From positions 248,001 to 312,000 of the forward strand of contig NZ_JAMLJJ010000004.1 in the NCBI RefSeq assembly GCF_023736155.1: a DNA stretch of 64,000 nt, read 5' to 3'. The notes below the pieces were generated by a model, which saw nothing but the letters and a program-made list of their open reading frames with translations, was not told the origin of the DNA and ran no database searches. Origin of the DNA: Larsenimonas salina (lineage in GTDB: Bacteria > Pseudomonadota > Gammaproteobacteria > Pseudomonadales > Halomonadaceae). Shown here piece by piece: positions 47,908-55,785 of this stretch. A program made the position numbers and the translations under genes. Numbering within the stretch: position 1 is the stretch's first letter; the number at the start of each line of letters is the position of its first letter.

Positions 47908-49590
47908 TCAGTACGGATGGAACAGCTGCAGGTTGAAACTCGAAGGGGTAGCCGGCGTCCCGTCCTTTCGAGTCACGAACGTGAACACAAAGCCGTAATA
48001 GGCCTTATACTTTTCGGCGCCGCTGTAGGCATGCAAATACTCGATGCCGGCAAGTTCGATGTCGCTGTCATCGACGGTAACCGTCACGATCGGATCGCGA
48101 AATTCATACTCGCCCTTGTTGAACGACAGCTCGATCACACCTTCTTTGCGCTCTTGGTTGGTTGGAAAGAAGCCAACCCCGGGCGCGTCCTTATCGCCCT
48201 TTCGCCATTTCACGAACTGAGGCATGCCGGTCAGCGCCTCATGCACTTTTCCTTTCTTGGTAACCTGCTCTGAATGCCCGACCATGCCCGGACGAGCCGC
48301 ATTGACCTCGTACTCGTCCCAAAGCGTTGCCTCTTCCTTGTGCTTGCCCTTATCATCTTTCGTCGCACTCGGGTTAACACGTGCCGCAAAGCGCAGCTTG
48401 CCTTTCCACACGCCCGCCTCATTGTGCTCGGGGTCGGCATCGAAATGAACGTGACCCTTGGCGCTTGTGTGGCGAAACACCAGTGGCTGAGCGTCCTTGT
48501 GCGCCTTGGAATACCCGCTTTGGATCACGAACGGGACTTTACCCATCCAGGCATCGGTTTCCTGTCGAATATGATTAGGCGAGATGCGCGTGGCAGACCC
48601 GGTGGACGAGCGCACCACCAGATCGCCGTCGGCCGCCGAAACGCCACCCATCGCCTGATTGTGTTCACCGGCGCTGAAGATGTCTTTCCAGCCATAGACC
48701 AGATAGTTGGCCGAGGCGAAGCAGTTAACGATCTGCTGTTTCATATGCGTTCGAGCGGCCGGCCAGTCCGACTCACCGCCGTTGCGCTTTTCCCACCAGT
48801 TGCCAATAAAATTCGAGCCGTAGATGACTTTGGCGATGATCGCATCGCCCTTGACTGCTTCGAAAATGTTGTCCTGAAAGGTCGCCCCGTAAAGTTCGCC
48901 ATCGAACACCACACAATTGTCAACGTAGTTGAACTCGTTGCCGATCAAGCGAACGGTCGTTGACGGCAACGAATTTGTCTTTCGTTGCCTCACTCGGAGA
49001 CCGTACTCACAGTCAACGAACGCGCACTGAAGCACGTTGAAATTGACGATAAACTGCGGCACGAGTATCCCGATGCCCATCGATTTGAAAAAGACATTCT
49101 GGATCGTGGTGTTGTAATCGGAGGCTTCCAGCGCTACCGCGCCTTTCTTGCTCTTGCCATTGAACGTAAGCGAGGCCACTTCCGGGCCACAATGGCGAAA
49201 CATCGGGCCATCCAGGGAGTAATGCGGCATCAAACACGCCTCGTCGTCACCGCTATTCATGCGGGTTCGGCCGGGACCCTTCAAATTTCTGCCGTGAAGA
49301 TCCACTGTCTTTGCGATGCGGTAGGTGCCTGGCGGGACATGGATGGTTCTCCCCCACTGCGAGCGCGCAACCTTTGCAAACGCCGTTGAACTGTCGCGAC
49401 GCCCGGAGGGGTCGGCGCCCCAGTACAGGACGTTTGCGCGCACATCGGCGTCCATCGCCTGTTGACGGTCGCCGCCGTCGGCCGCCTGAACCCGTGGCGC
49501 CAATACACTGCCAATGACCGCGGCCGGCAGCAGCGTCATCGACCCGCGTAGAAACGCACGCCGTTTATCGTTACCCGAAGACGAACTCAT
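47908..49590 (-). CDS. Tat-exported right-handed beta-helix protein (pectate-lyase-3 type)
   Basis: An exported 560-residue protein. The N terminus holds a twin-arginine signal, NDKRRAFLRGSMTLLPAAVI, followed by AAVIGSVLAPRVQA. Residues 60-110 (LYWGADPSGRRDSSTAFAKV, IHVPPGTYRIAKTVDL) match the N-terminal cap of pectate-lyase-3/right-handed beta-helix proteins. Asn-rich rungs follow (LIGNEFNYVDNCVVFDG, GSNFIGNWWEKRNGG). The C-terminal part is beta-rich with no catalytic motif I can name. AAGGAG precedes the ATG at 49588-49590. Function is unknown: a polysaccharide lyase, a surface glycan-binding protein or phage-tailspike-like protein are all possible. It is divergent from the polyene-type operon. 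Confidence 0.8.
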   Translation of the reverse strand: MSSSSGNDKRRAFLRGSMTLLPAAVIGSVLAPRVQAADGGDRQQAMDADVRANVLYWGADPSGRRDSSTAFAKVARSQWGRTIHVPPGTYRIAKTVDLHGRNLKGPGRTRMNSGDDEACLMPHYSLDGPMFRHCGPEVASLTFNGKSKKGAVALEASDYNTTIQNVFFKSMGIGILVPQFIVNFNVLQCAFVDCEYGLRVRQRKTNSLPSTTVRLIGNEFNYVDNCVVFDGELYGATFQDNIFEAVKGDAIIAKVIYGSNFIGNWWEKRNGGESDWPAARTHMKQQIVNCFASANYLVYGWKDIFSAGEHNQAMGGVSAADGDLVVRSSTGSATRISPNHIRQETDAWMGKVPFVIQSGYSKAHKDAQPLVFRHTSAKGHVHFDADPEHNEAGVWKGKLRFAARVNPSATKDDKGKHKEEATLWDEYEVNAARPGMVGHSEQVTKKGKVHEALTGMPQFVKWRKGDKDAPGVGFFPTNQERKEGVIELSFNKGEYEFRDPIVTVTVDDSDIELAGIEYLHAYSGAEKYKAYYGFVFTFVTRKDGTPATPSSFNLQLFHPY

Positions 49591-49782
49591 CGAAAGCCTA
49601 CTCCTTACCCATGATTGGAACGCGAATTGAGTCATCGTGCTTGATTGTGGCCGCCGCTTCCATGCCGAGATGCCCGGTTAAAGCACGGTCGACCGACGCC
49701 GTTAAGGACGTCACAAGTTGGTGATCACACACTGGGTGCGTACAATAGCCCGCCTCTAATACTTCAAGCGACCCTTCTGCTC

Positions 49783-50463
49783 ATGCGCGTAGATTTGCCC
49801 CTCGACAATGACACGGTCGGCGGTCCGATCGTTGTGGACTGGCGCGGCTGGCTGCCCGATGGTTCGGTAACCGACCCACGGGTAATGATCGAAGAAAAGC
49901 CGCCCGCACACGGCGTGCCTGCCATGCTCAAGCGTCGGCTGACGCCGGTCGGCCGGGCGCTGTGCGACATGCTCGGCGCGCTCAAGGCCGCCGACGACGA
50001 GGCGCCGATCGTTCACGCCTCCCAGCACGGTGACGGGCAGCGCCCGCTCGATATGCTCGACACCATCGCAGACGGCGAGCCGGTGTCTCCGACCCGGTTC
50101 AGCCTGTCGGTACATAACGCGCTGGCAGGCGTCTATTCGATAGCCTTCGGCCACCTAGGTTCCATCTCAGCCATTTCAGCCACCGGCGAAGAGTGGCCGG
50201 CACTGATTCAAGAAGCTGAAGGCTTTCTGGCAGAAGGGGCGCCTCGTGTGGTGATCATCTGGAGCGACAGCACCATCCCCGGGCGCTATCGCGCTAGAGA
50301 CCGCTGCGCCGAGCACCCCTCGGCCGTGGCCGTGGTGCTTGAGCGCAAAGGGCACGAACCGGCGCTTCCTGCCCGGAGTCTGTCCGCCGGTAAAACGGCC
50401 GGAAGAGCGCAGCCCGATCACCTGATCAATGAACTGATGGCACACACGCCGAGCATCCGCTGA
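49783..50463 (+). CDS. Chain-length-factor-like beta-ketoacyl synthase (ApeC-like)
   Basis: A 226-residue protein of the short N-terminal ketosynthase-like family (Ketoacyl-synt_2), lacking the catalytic Cys. Typical marks are VDWRGWLPDG at the start, PSTRFSLSVHNALAGVYSIA-like in the middle (here SPTRFSLSVHNALAGVYSIA), and APRVVIIWSDSTIP near the end. In aryl-polyene systems this subunit pairs with a full ketosynthase as chain-length factor. I start at the ATG 49783, which begins MRVDLPLDND; the longer frame is not family-like. It opens the operon; the partner ketosynthase is at 59895. Confidence 0.83.
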   Translation: MRVDLPLDNDTVGGPIVVDWRGWLPDGSVTDPRVMIEEKPPAHGVPAMLKRRLTPVGRALCDMLGALKAADDEAPIVHASQHGDGQRPLDMLDTIADGEPVSPTRFSLSVHNALAGVYSIAFGHLGSISAISATGEEWPALIQEAEGFLAEGAPRVVIIWSDSTIPGRYRARDRCAEHPSAVAVVLERKGHEPALPARSLSAGKTAGRAQPDHLINELMAHTPSIR

Positions 50464-50573
50464 GGGTGGTGCTTGGCGGTGCGTCTCGTGACACACTATT
50501 ACCCGCTCGTACCCGGCACCCTCGCACTGCCGTCACTAGAGAGCGGATCGACCATTACACAAGAGGATCTGCC

Positions 50574-50849
50574 ATGTCAGACACGTCACTGACACCGCTG
50601 GAACACGAACTGGCCGAGCTTATCATCGACACACTCGAACTCGAGGATGTGAGTGTCGACGACATCGACCCCGATGAGCCGCTGTTTGGCGATGGGCTCG
50701 GCCTCGATTCAATCGACGCGCTCGAACTCGGCCTTGCGCTTCAAAAGCGCTACGGCATCAAGCTCGACAGCGACGCCGAGGAAAATCAGACCCACTTTGC
50801 AAGCCTTCGTCATCTGGCCGCGCTGGTCGAGGCCCGCCGGGCGTCCTGA
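50574..50849 (+). CDS. Acyl carrier protein of the polyene operon
   Basis: A 92-residue acidic acyl carrier protein. The phosphopantetheine attachment Ser is in GLGLDSIDALELGLAL (DSI in place of the common DSL). Residues LGLDSIDALE and the preceding DPDEPLFGDG are typical of the aryl-polyene ACP type. AGAGGA eight bases before the ATG at 50574 marks the start. Only one ACP gene is seen, where most described clusters of this type have two. Confidence 0.92.
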   Translation: MSDTSLTPLEHELAELIIDTLELEDVSVDDIDPDEPLFGDGLGLDSIDALELGLALQKRYGIKLDSDAEENQTHFASLRHLAALVEARRAS

Positions 50850-50854
50850 TCGAC

Positions 50855-51412
50855 ATGATCAAATCACCGCCGACCTCACCACTGTTGATGCTGGTGTCAC
50901 TGCTGGGCGTGCTCTACCCGGTGGCCATGCTGTTGCTGTTGCCACACCTGAACAGCCTGGCCCTGGCGCTGATCGGGGTCGGCCTGATGCTGATTCGTGG
51001 CGTACTCACGCACCGACTCTGGCTTCATCTGGGGCTGGCGCTTCCGCTGGTCGCGATCGTCCTGTTCGGCTCAAGTGAGCTTGGAATGAGGCTCTACCCC
51101 GTGATGGGTAATGCACTGATGCTTTTTATCTTCGCAAGCAGCCTGCGTGGGCCGATGCCCATCATCGAGCGTTTGGCCCGGCTCAAGGAGCCAGACCTGC
51201 CCGAGGCGGGCGTGCGCTATACGCGTCAGGTCACAAGGGTCTGGTGTGCGTTTTTTACGATCAACATGATCATCGCGGCCCTGACGGCGCTCTTCGCCGA
51301 CATCGAACTCTGGACACTCTATAACGGCGTCATCAGTTACTGCCTCACCGGTGCCCTGTTTGCCGGTGAATGGCTGGTTCGACACCGCGTCCGCCGGAGA
51401 GCAACCTCATGA
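50855..51412 (+). CDS. COG4648-type small membrane protein (ApeG-like)
   Basis: A 185-residue membrane protein with about five helices (12-30, 34-52, 58-75, 125-145 and 150-170). It belongs to the COG4648-like predicted membrane proteins that accompany aryl-polyene operons, here recognised by position, length and the RLYPVMGNALMLFIFASSL and YTRQVTRVWCAFFTINM segments. The role is unknown. It starts 5 bases after the ACP stop and overlaps the next gene by 4 bases (ATGA). Confidence 0.78.
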   Translation: MIKSPPTSPLLMLVSLLGVLYPVAMLLLLPHLNSLALALIGVGLMLIRGVLTHRLWLHLGLALPLVAIVLFGSSELGMRLYPVMGNALMLFIFASSLRGPMPIIERLARLKEPDLPEAGVRYTRQVTRVWCAFFTINMIIAALTALFADIELWTLYNGVISYCLTGALFAGEWLVRHRVRRRATS

Positions 51413-53094
51413 CGGCCATGACTGAGCAGCACTTTCTGAGCGCCCCGTGGCAATGGGCTTCTCACCTGCCACAGGTAGCAACGTCCGGTGCGTGTCAGCG
51501 CGATCATGCTGATTTCTGTCGGGACGTCGCTCGCTGGCAACACGCACCGCTCGAGCGCGGCCAGGACGCCATTCTGGTCGACCCCGACCCGTGGTCGTTT
51601 ACCTGTGCGCTGCTGGCCTGCTGGCATCGAGGCGTGCGCGTGATCCTCCCCAACGATGGCCAGCCGGACACGCTTGCAGCCCTTGCCGGAGACGGCGCAC
51701 GCCTGATCGGCGCTCAGGGCTGGACGCCACCGCCGGATGCGTTCGTGGGCCCGCCCGTCTGGGGAGCGCTTTCGGCCGAGGCGGTGGCCATCGACATCTT
51801 TACCTCTGGCTCGAGCGGCACGCCCCAGCGCCTGACAAAGACCTTTCGTCAGCTGGCGCATGAAACCTGCGCTTTCAGCAATGCCTTTCCACTTGCCTAC
51901 GGCGTGGTGGTAAGCCAGGTCAGCCTGCATCACATCTACGGGCTCTCCGCCGCGCTTTTGCGCGCACTGACCGAGGGGCTGCCGTTTTCATTAACGCCGT
52001 GTCGATTTCCGGAAGACGTTCACCACTACCTACACGCGACCTCGGTGGCCGCACTGGTTAGTTCACCGGCACAGCTCGAACGTCTGCCCGAAGCGCTTGA
52101 TGCGAACGACCGTCCACCCCAGCAGGTCTTTTCATCGGGTGCGCCACTGTCTCAAGACGCGGCCGTGCGTGCGCGTCGACAGCTCGGCTGCACTATTACG
52201 GAGATCTACGGCAGCTCCGAAACCGGCGCTATTGCCTGGCGAGACCGCACAGTCGCCTCGCATTGGCAGCCTTTCGACGACACCGACGTGCGTGCAGATG
52301 GTGAGCTTTTGTGCCTTCGCTCCCCCCGTCTTGCCACATCGGACTGGGTGACCCACGCCGATCGGGTGCGTTTTATCGATGCGCGCCGCTTCGAGCTGCT
52401 TGGGCGCGCCGACCGAATCGTGAAAGTAGGTGGCAAGCGGATTTCACTCGAGGCGCTCGAGCGTACGCTTGCCCAGCAACCGAACGTTGTCAAAGCGCAC
52501 TGCGTTCAGCCCCGAAGCGCCAACGACCGTATTGCCGCGATCGTGCAGCTCACACCGCAGGCCGTGCCGCACACCGGTACCGAGCGCAAGGCGCTGATCC
52601 AGGCTCTCAGGGAAGGGCTTCAGGACGCCTTTGAAACCATCGCCCTGCCTCGCTATTTCCGCTTCGTCGAACACTGGCCCGTCAACGCCCAGGGCAAGCT
52701 CACCCGGGCAACGATCATGCGGCTGTTTCAGGATCTTGAAAACCGGGATGTGCCGCGTTGGCTTGGGTGCACCGAGGCCCCGGATGACATCTGCCACATC
52801 ACGTACGAAATTCCGGAACATCTGCGGGCCCTGGAGGGGCATTTCCCGGGGCTTCCGATCGTGCCGGGCATTGCGCTGGTGCACTGGGCCATGCAGGAGG
52901 CGAAAACCCGCTGGCCGGATACCCTCACAACCGGGGCACTGGAACGGCTTAAGTTCCCAACCCCGGTGCGCCCGGGCATGCGCATCACACTGACGCTTGA
53001 GCACGCCCCGGCTCGCCTTGCGTTCACCATTCGCTCTCAGTGCGGCCAACATGCCAGTGGCCGCCTTCGCCTCAAGGAGACCGCGCATGACTGA
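51409..53094 (+). CDS. Acyl-ACP/CoA synthetase fused to a FabZ-like dehydratase (ApeH-ApeI-like)
   Basis: A 562-residue two-part enzyme. Residues 1-440 are an AMP-forming ligase: ATP loop IDIFTSGSSGTPQRL, EIYGSSETGAIAW (A5), the GRADRIVKVGGKRISLEALE hinge, and the late NAQGKLT Lys. Residues 450-562 form a hotdog dehydratase with HFPGLPIVPGIALVHWAM (His in HFPG). In aryl-polyene systems the ligase activates the aromatic starter onto ACP and the dehydratase acts in chain growth. Here they are joined in one chain, where some clusters have two genes. Start ATG overlaps the membrane-protein stop. Confidence 0.87.
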   Translation: MTAMTEQHFLSAPWQWASHLPQVATSGACQRDHADFCRDVARWQHAPLERGQDAILVDPDPWSFTCALLACWHRGVRVILPNDGQPDTLAALAGDGARLIGAQGWTPPPDAFVGPPVWGALSAEAVAIDIFTSGSSGTPQRLTKTFRQLAHETCAFSNAFPLAYGVVVSQVSLHHIYGLSAALLRALTEGLPFSLTPCRFPEDVHHYLHATSVAALVSSPAQLERLPEALDANDRPPQQVFSSGAPLSQDAAVRARRQLGCTITEIYGSSETGAIAWRDRTVASHWQPFDDTDVRADGELLCLRSPRLATSDWVTHADRVRFIDARRFELLGRADRIVKVGGKRISLEALERTLAQQPNVVKAHCVQPRSANDRIAAIVQLTPQAVPHTGTERKALIQALREGLQDAFETIALPRYFRFVEHWPVNAQGKLTRATIMRLFQDLENRDVPRWLGCTEAPDDICHITYEIPEHLRALEGHFPGLPIVPGIALVHWAMQEAKTRWPDTLTTGALERLKFPTPVRPGMRITLTLEHAPARLAFTIRSQCGQHASGRLRLKETAHD

Positions 53095-53830
53095 CGCGCG
53101 CGCCTGCATCGTGGTTCCGGTCTTCAATCACGAAGGCGCCATCGTGGGCACCTGCGAGCGCCTGAAGGCACTGTCGCTGCCGATTCTGCTCGTCGACGAC
53201 GGCAGTCACCCGGCCTGCGCCGACGTACTCGATAAGCTGTCCCTGCGGCACACCCACATCCATCTGATTCGTCTGGCGCAAAATTCGGGCAAGGGCGCCG
53301 CGGTTCGCGCCGGCCTCTTTGCCGCGTTCGAGCGTGGCTATACGCATGCGCTGCAGGTCGATGCCGACGGCCAGCACGAGGTCGATGATCTGCCGGGGCT
53401 TCTCGAAAGCATGCGTGAAACCCCCAGGACCCTGATGGTCGGTATTCCCGAATTCGACGACAGCGTGCCGATGCACCGCTTCATCTGTCGCTACATTACG
53501 CACGTGTGGGTCTGGTTCAACACGCTCTCACTCAAGATCGTCGACAGCATGTGCGGCGTGCGCCTTTACCCGCTTGCCCAGGTGGCGCCGATGCTCAAGC
53601 GCTACCCCTGTGGTGATCGAATGGATTTCGACACCGAAGTTCTGGTGCGCTGGCACTGGCTCGGCGGCGACATCCAAAATCACCGCATTCGCGTACGCTA
53701 CCCCCAGGATGGCGTCTCGCACTTTCGTCTCTGGCGCGACAACGTGATTCTCGCCCGCATGCACTGCCGCCTGACGCTTGGCATGCTTGTCCGCGCGCCT
53801 TCACTCCTGTTTCGAAAACGTACCCCATGA
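53087..53830 (+). CDS. Glycosyltransferase family 2
   Basis: A 248-residue GT-A fold glycosyltransferase. It starts RACIVVPVFNHEGAIVGT, followed by ILLVDDGSHPACAD (DDGS) and the metal-binding DxD in LQVDADGQHEVDDLPGL. AGGAGA precedes the ATG at 53087, which overlaps the ligase stop by 8 bases. In aryl-polyene systems a glycosyltransferase/acyltransferase tailors the product for membrane anchoring. In some relatives it is fused to the acyltransferase; here it is separate, with a 4-base overlap to that gene. Confidence 0.87.
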   Translation: MTDARACIVVPVFNHEGAIVGTCERLKALSLPILLVDDGSHPACADVLDKLSLRHTHIHLIRLAQNSGKGAAVRAGLFAAFERGYTHALQVDADGQHEVDDLPGLLESMRETPRTLMVGIPEFDDSVPMHRFICRYITHVWVWFNTLSLKIVDSMCGVRLYPLAQVAPMLKRYPCGDRMDFDTEVLVRWHWLGGDIQNHRIRVRYPQDGVSHFRLWRDNVILARMHCRLTLGMLVRAPSLLFRKRTP

Positions 53831-54798
53831 CTCAAAAACACTGGTCCGAGGTCAAGGAATCCGGCTCCGTTACCGGCATGAATCTGATGCTGTCGATTCA
53901 TCGCCGTCTGGGCGATCGTGGCTACGACGCTATCCTGTTTTTCGTAAGCATCTACTACTGGTTTCGCAACCCGTTGGCCCGGCGGGCATCACGTCAATAC
54001 CAAAAGCGTCTTCGCGCCGCCTACCCGGCGCTCAAACTGCCGATGCTGCCAACGCTTCGCCATTTCATGGCGTTCGGTATCGCCATGCGCGACAAGGTGC
54101 GTGCGCTTCACGGCGACATTCCAAGAGAGCAGGTCACGATGGTCGACCGTGACACCCTGCGCGCAGCCATCGAAAGCGGCCAGGGCGGGCTCATGATGGT
54201 GTCGCACCTTGGCAATCATGAGATCTGTCAGGCGCTCTCCGCCCTTAGACACGACCTCAAACTCAGCGTACTCATGCACACCCAGCACGCTCAGCGATTC
54301 AATACGCTCTTGAATCAGGGCACTGGCCCGCGCCCGGATGTGATCGAAGTCACTCACATCGGCCCTGAGACCGCCCAGCGGCTTCAGGCACGCATCGACG
54401 AGGGCGGCTTCGTGGTGATCGCCGGTGATCGCGAGCCGATCGGCTTGAATGGCCGCACGCGGGACGTGTCGTTTCTCGGCCACGACGCCCGCTTCCCAGA
54501 AGGCGGGTTCTGGCTGGCAAGCCTGCTTCGCTGCCCGACCTACTTCCTTCTGTGCGCCCGGGACAAACGCCAGTACAACGTGCATTTTGAGGCACTGGGA
54601 GATGCACGAGACCTCAAGCGCCGCGACCGCGCCCAGTGGATCACCGATCAACTGACGCGCTACGCCGGGCGGCTGGAACATTACTGCGCGCGCTACCCGC
54701 TTGAATGGTTCAATTTCTACCCGTTCTGGGCCACGCCGACGACGAACACGACCTCGACCACGGCCCCCACGGAACCGGGCGCCGGTTCGCCACTCTAA
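53827..54798 (+). CDS. LpxL-family acyltransferase of the polyene operon
   Basis: A 323-residue membrane-associated acyltransferase. The HX4E motif is HLGNHE (MMVSHLGNHEICQAL near residue 125). IAGDREPIGLNGRTRDVSFL and GGFWLASLLRCPTYFLL follow as in lysophospholipid acyltransferases. It probably acylates a glycosylated or phosphate head of the pigment for anchoring in the outer membrane. The C-terminal 20 residues are Thr/Pro rich. It overlaps the glycosyltransferase by 4 bases; the thioesterase follows only 25 bases later, with no room for another gene. Confidence 0.86.
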   Translation: MTQKHWSEVKESGSVTGMNLMLSIHRRLGDRGYDAILFFVSIYYWFRNPLARRASRQYQKRLRAAYPALKLPMLPTLRHFMAFGIAMRDKVRALHGDIPREQVTMVDRDTLRAAIESGQGGLMMVSHLGNHEICQALSALRHDLKLSVLMHTQHAQRFNTLLNQGTGPRPDVIEVTHIGPETAQRLQARIDEGGFVVIAGDREPIGLNGRTRDVSFLGHDARFPEGGFWLASLLRCPTYFLLCARDKRQYNVHFEALGDARDLKRRDRAQWITDQLTRYAGRLEHYCARYPLEWFNFYPFWATPTTNTTSTTAPTEPGAGSPL

Positions 54799-54823
54799 TC
54801 GACATCCCCGGCAGGAGACCCTC

Positions 54824-55237
54824 ATGCCTCGCCTGAGTGCCACCCTCGATGTAGATGTACCCTTTTTTGACGTCGACGCCATGGACATCGTCTGGCACGG
54901 CCATTACGTCAAATACTTCGAGCTCGCCCGCTGCGCGCTGCTTGAGCGCATCGACTACAACTATCCCCAGATGAAGGCCTCGGGCATCGAATGGCCGGTG
55001 GTGGATCTTCGCATTCGCTACCCGCGGCCGGCCCGGTTCAATCAACGCCTTCGGGTACGGGCGACCCTGACGGACTGGGAAAGCCGGCTTCGCATCGCCT
55101 ATGAGGTCGTCGACGCGGAAAGTGGTGCTCGTCTGACCCGGGGCCATACGGTTCAGGTGCCCGTCGATATGGCTTCCGGCAAACGCCTGTCACACTGCCC
55201 TGACGCCCTACTGACTCGGCTGGAGAATGTCACATGA
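54824..55237 (+). CDS. Acyl-CoA/ACP thioesterase, 4-hydroxybenzoyl-CoA thioesterase type (ApeK-like)
   Basis: A 137-residue hotdog thioesterase. VPFFDVDAMDIVWHGHYVKY is the 4-hydroxybenzoyl-CoA thioesterase signature with the catalytic Asp. AGGAGA precedes the ATG at 54824; a longer upstream frame lies in the acyltransferase. It overlaps the LolA-like gene by 4 bases. In this pathway type it may release or proofread acyl chains; the exact role is not shown by the sequence. Confidence 0.87.
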   Translation: MPRLSATLDVDVPFFDVDAMDIVWHGHYVKYFELARCALLERIDYNYPQMKASGIEWPVVDLRIRYPRPARFNQRLRVRATLTDWESRLRIAYEVVDAESGARLTRGHTVQVPVDMASGKRLSHCPDALLTRLENVT

Positions 55238-55785
55238 TGTCTCGTATCACCCGCCTCATCCTGATCTGCACGACGCTTGCGCTGCCACTTAACGCCATGG
55301 CCGCCGAGTTCGACCTGAACACGCTGACCCAGACGCTGAGTACCGCCGACCACGTCGAAGGGCGCTTCGTACAAAAACGTTACCTCCACGACATGGAGAC
55401 CACCCTGACCAGTCGCGGCACCTATCAGTTCGATCGGGGCGAACAGGTCGTTTGGACGTTGACCGACCCGGTTCAGGAAACGCTGACCCTTGATGATGAC
55501 GGCATGCAGCGAAACGGCACTGCCATCAAGGATAGCCCGGCAGACGTGGCACGGCTGATCATGCAGCTGCTCAATGGCGACTTCGCCGCACTTAAATCAC
55601 GCTTTGATATCGCTCTCACCGGCAGCGACGCCGACTGGCAGGCTCGGCTGACGCCGAATTCTGAGGCCATGCGACGCTACCTGAAACGCATTACGCTGAC
55701 CGGGGGCGACACGCTGTCGCATCTGGAAATGGCCTTGAGCGATGGCGACACGCTCAGCATCGACCTGACCCAGACCCGCCCATGA
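55234..55785 (+). CDS. LolA-like periplasmic carrier
   Basis: A 183-residue exported protein: signal peptide ending NAMAAEF, then a LolA/LolB-like half-barrel (VEGRFVQKRYLHDMETTLTS and GTYQFDRGEQVVWTLTDPVQ). LolA-like proteins carry lipids across the periplasm; in polyene operons one is thought to move the pigment to the outer membrane. Overlaps of 4 bases with the thioesterase and the exporter show co-translation. Confidence 0.87.
   Translation: MMSRITRLILICTTLALPLNAMAAEFDLNTLTQTLSTADHVEGRFVQKRYLHDMETTLTSRGTYQFDRGEQVVWTLTDPVQETLTLDDDGMQRNGTAIKDSPADVARLIMQLLNGDFAALKSRFDIALTGSDADWQARLTPNSEAMRRYLKRITLTGGDTLSHLEMALSDGDTLSIDLTQTRP

Noticed and set aside
53989-54888. 299-codon minus-strand frame opposite the acyltransferase
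   Set aside because: Opposes a tightly overlapping operon; no conserved motif, so treated as a mirror frame.
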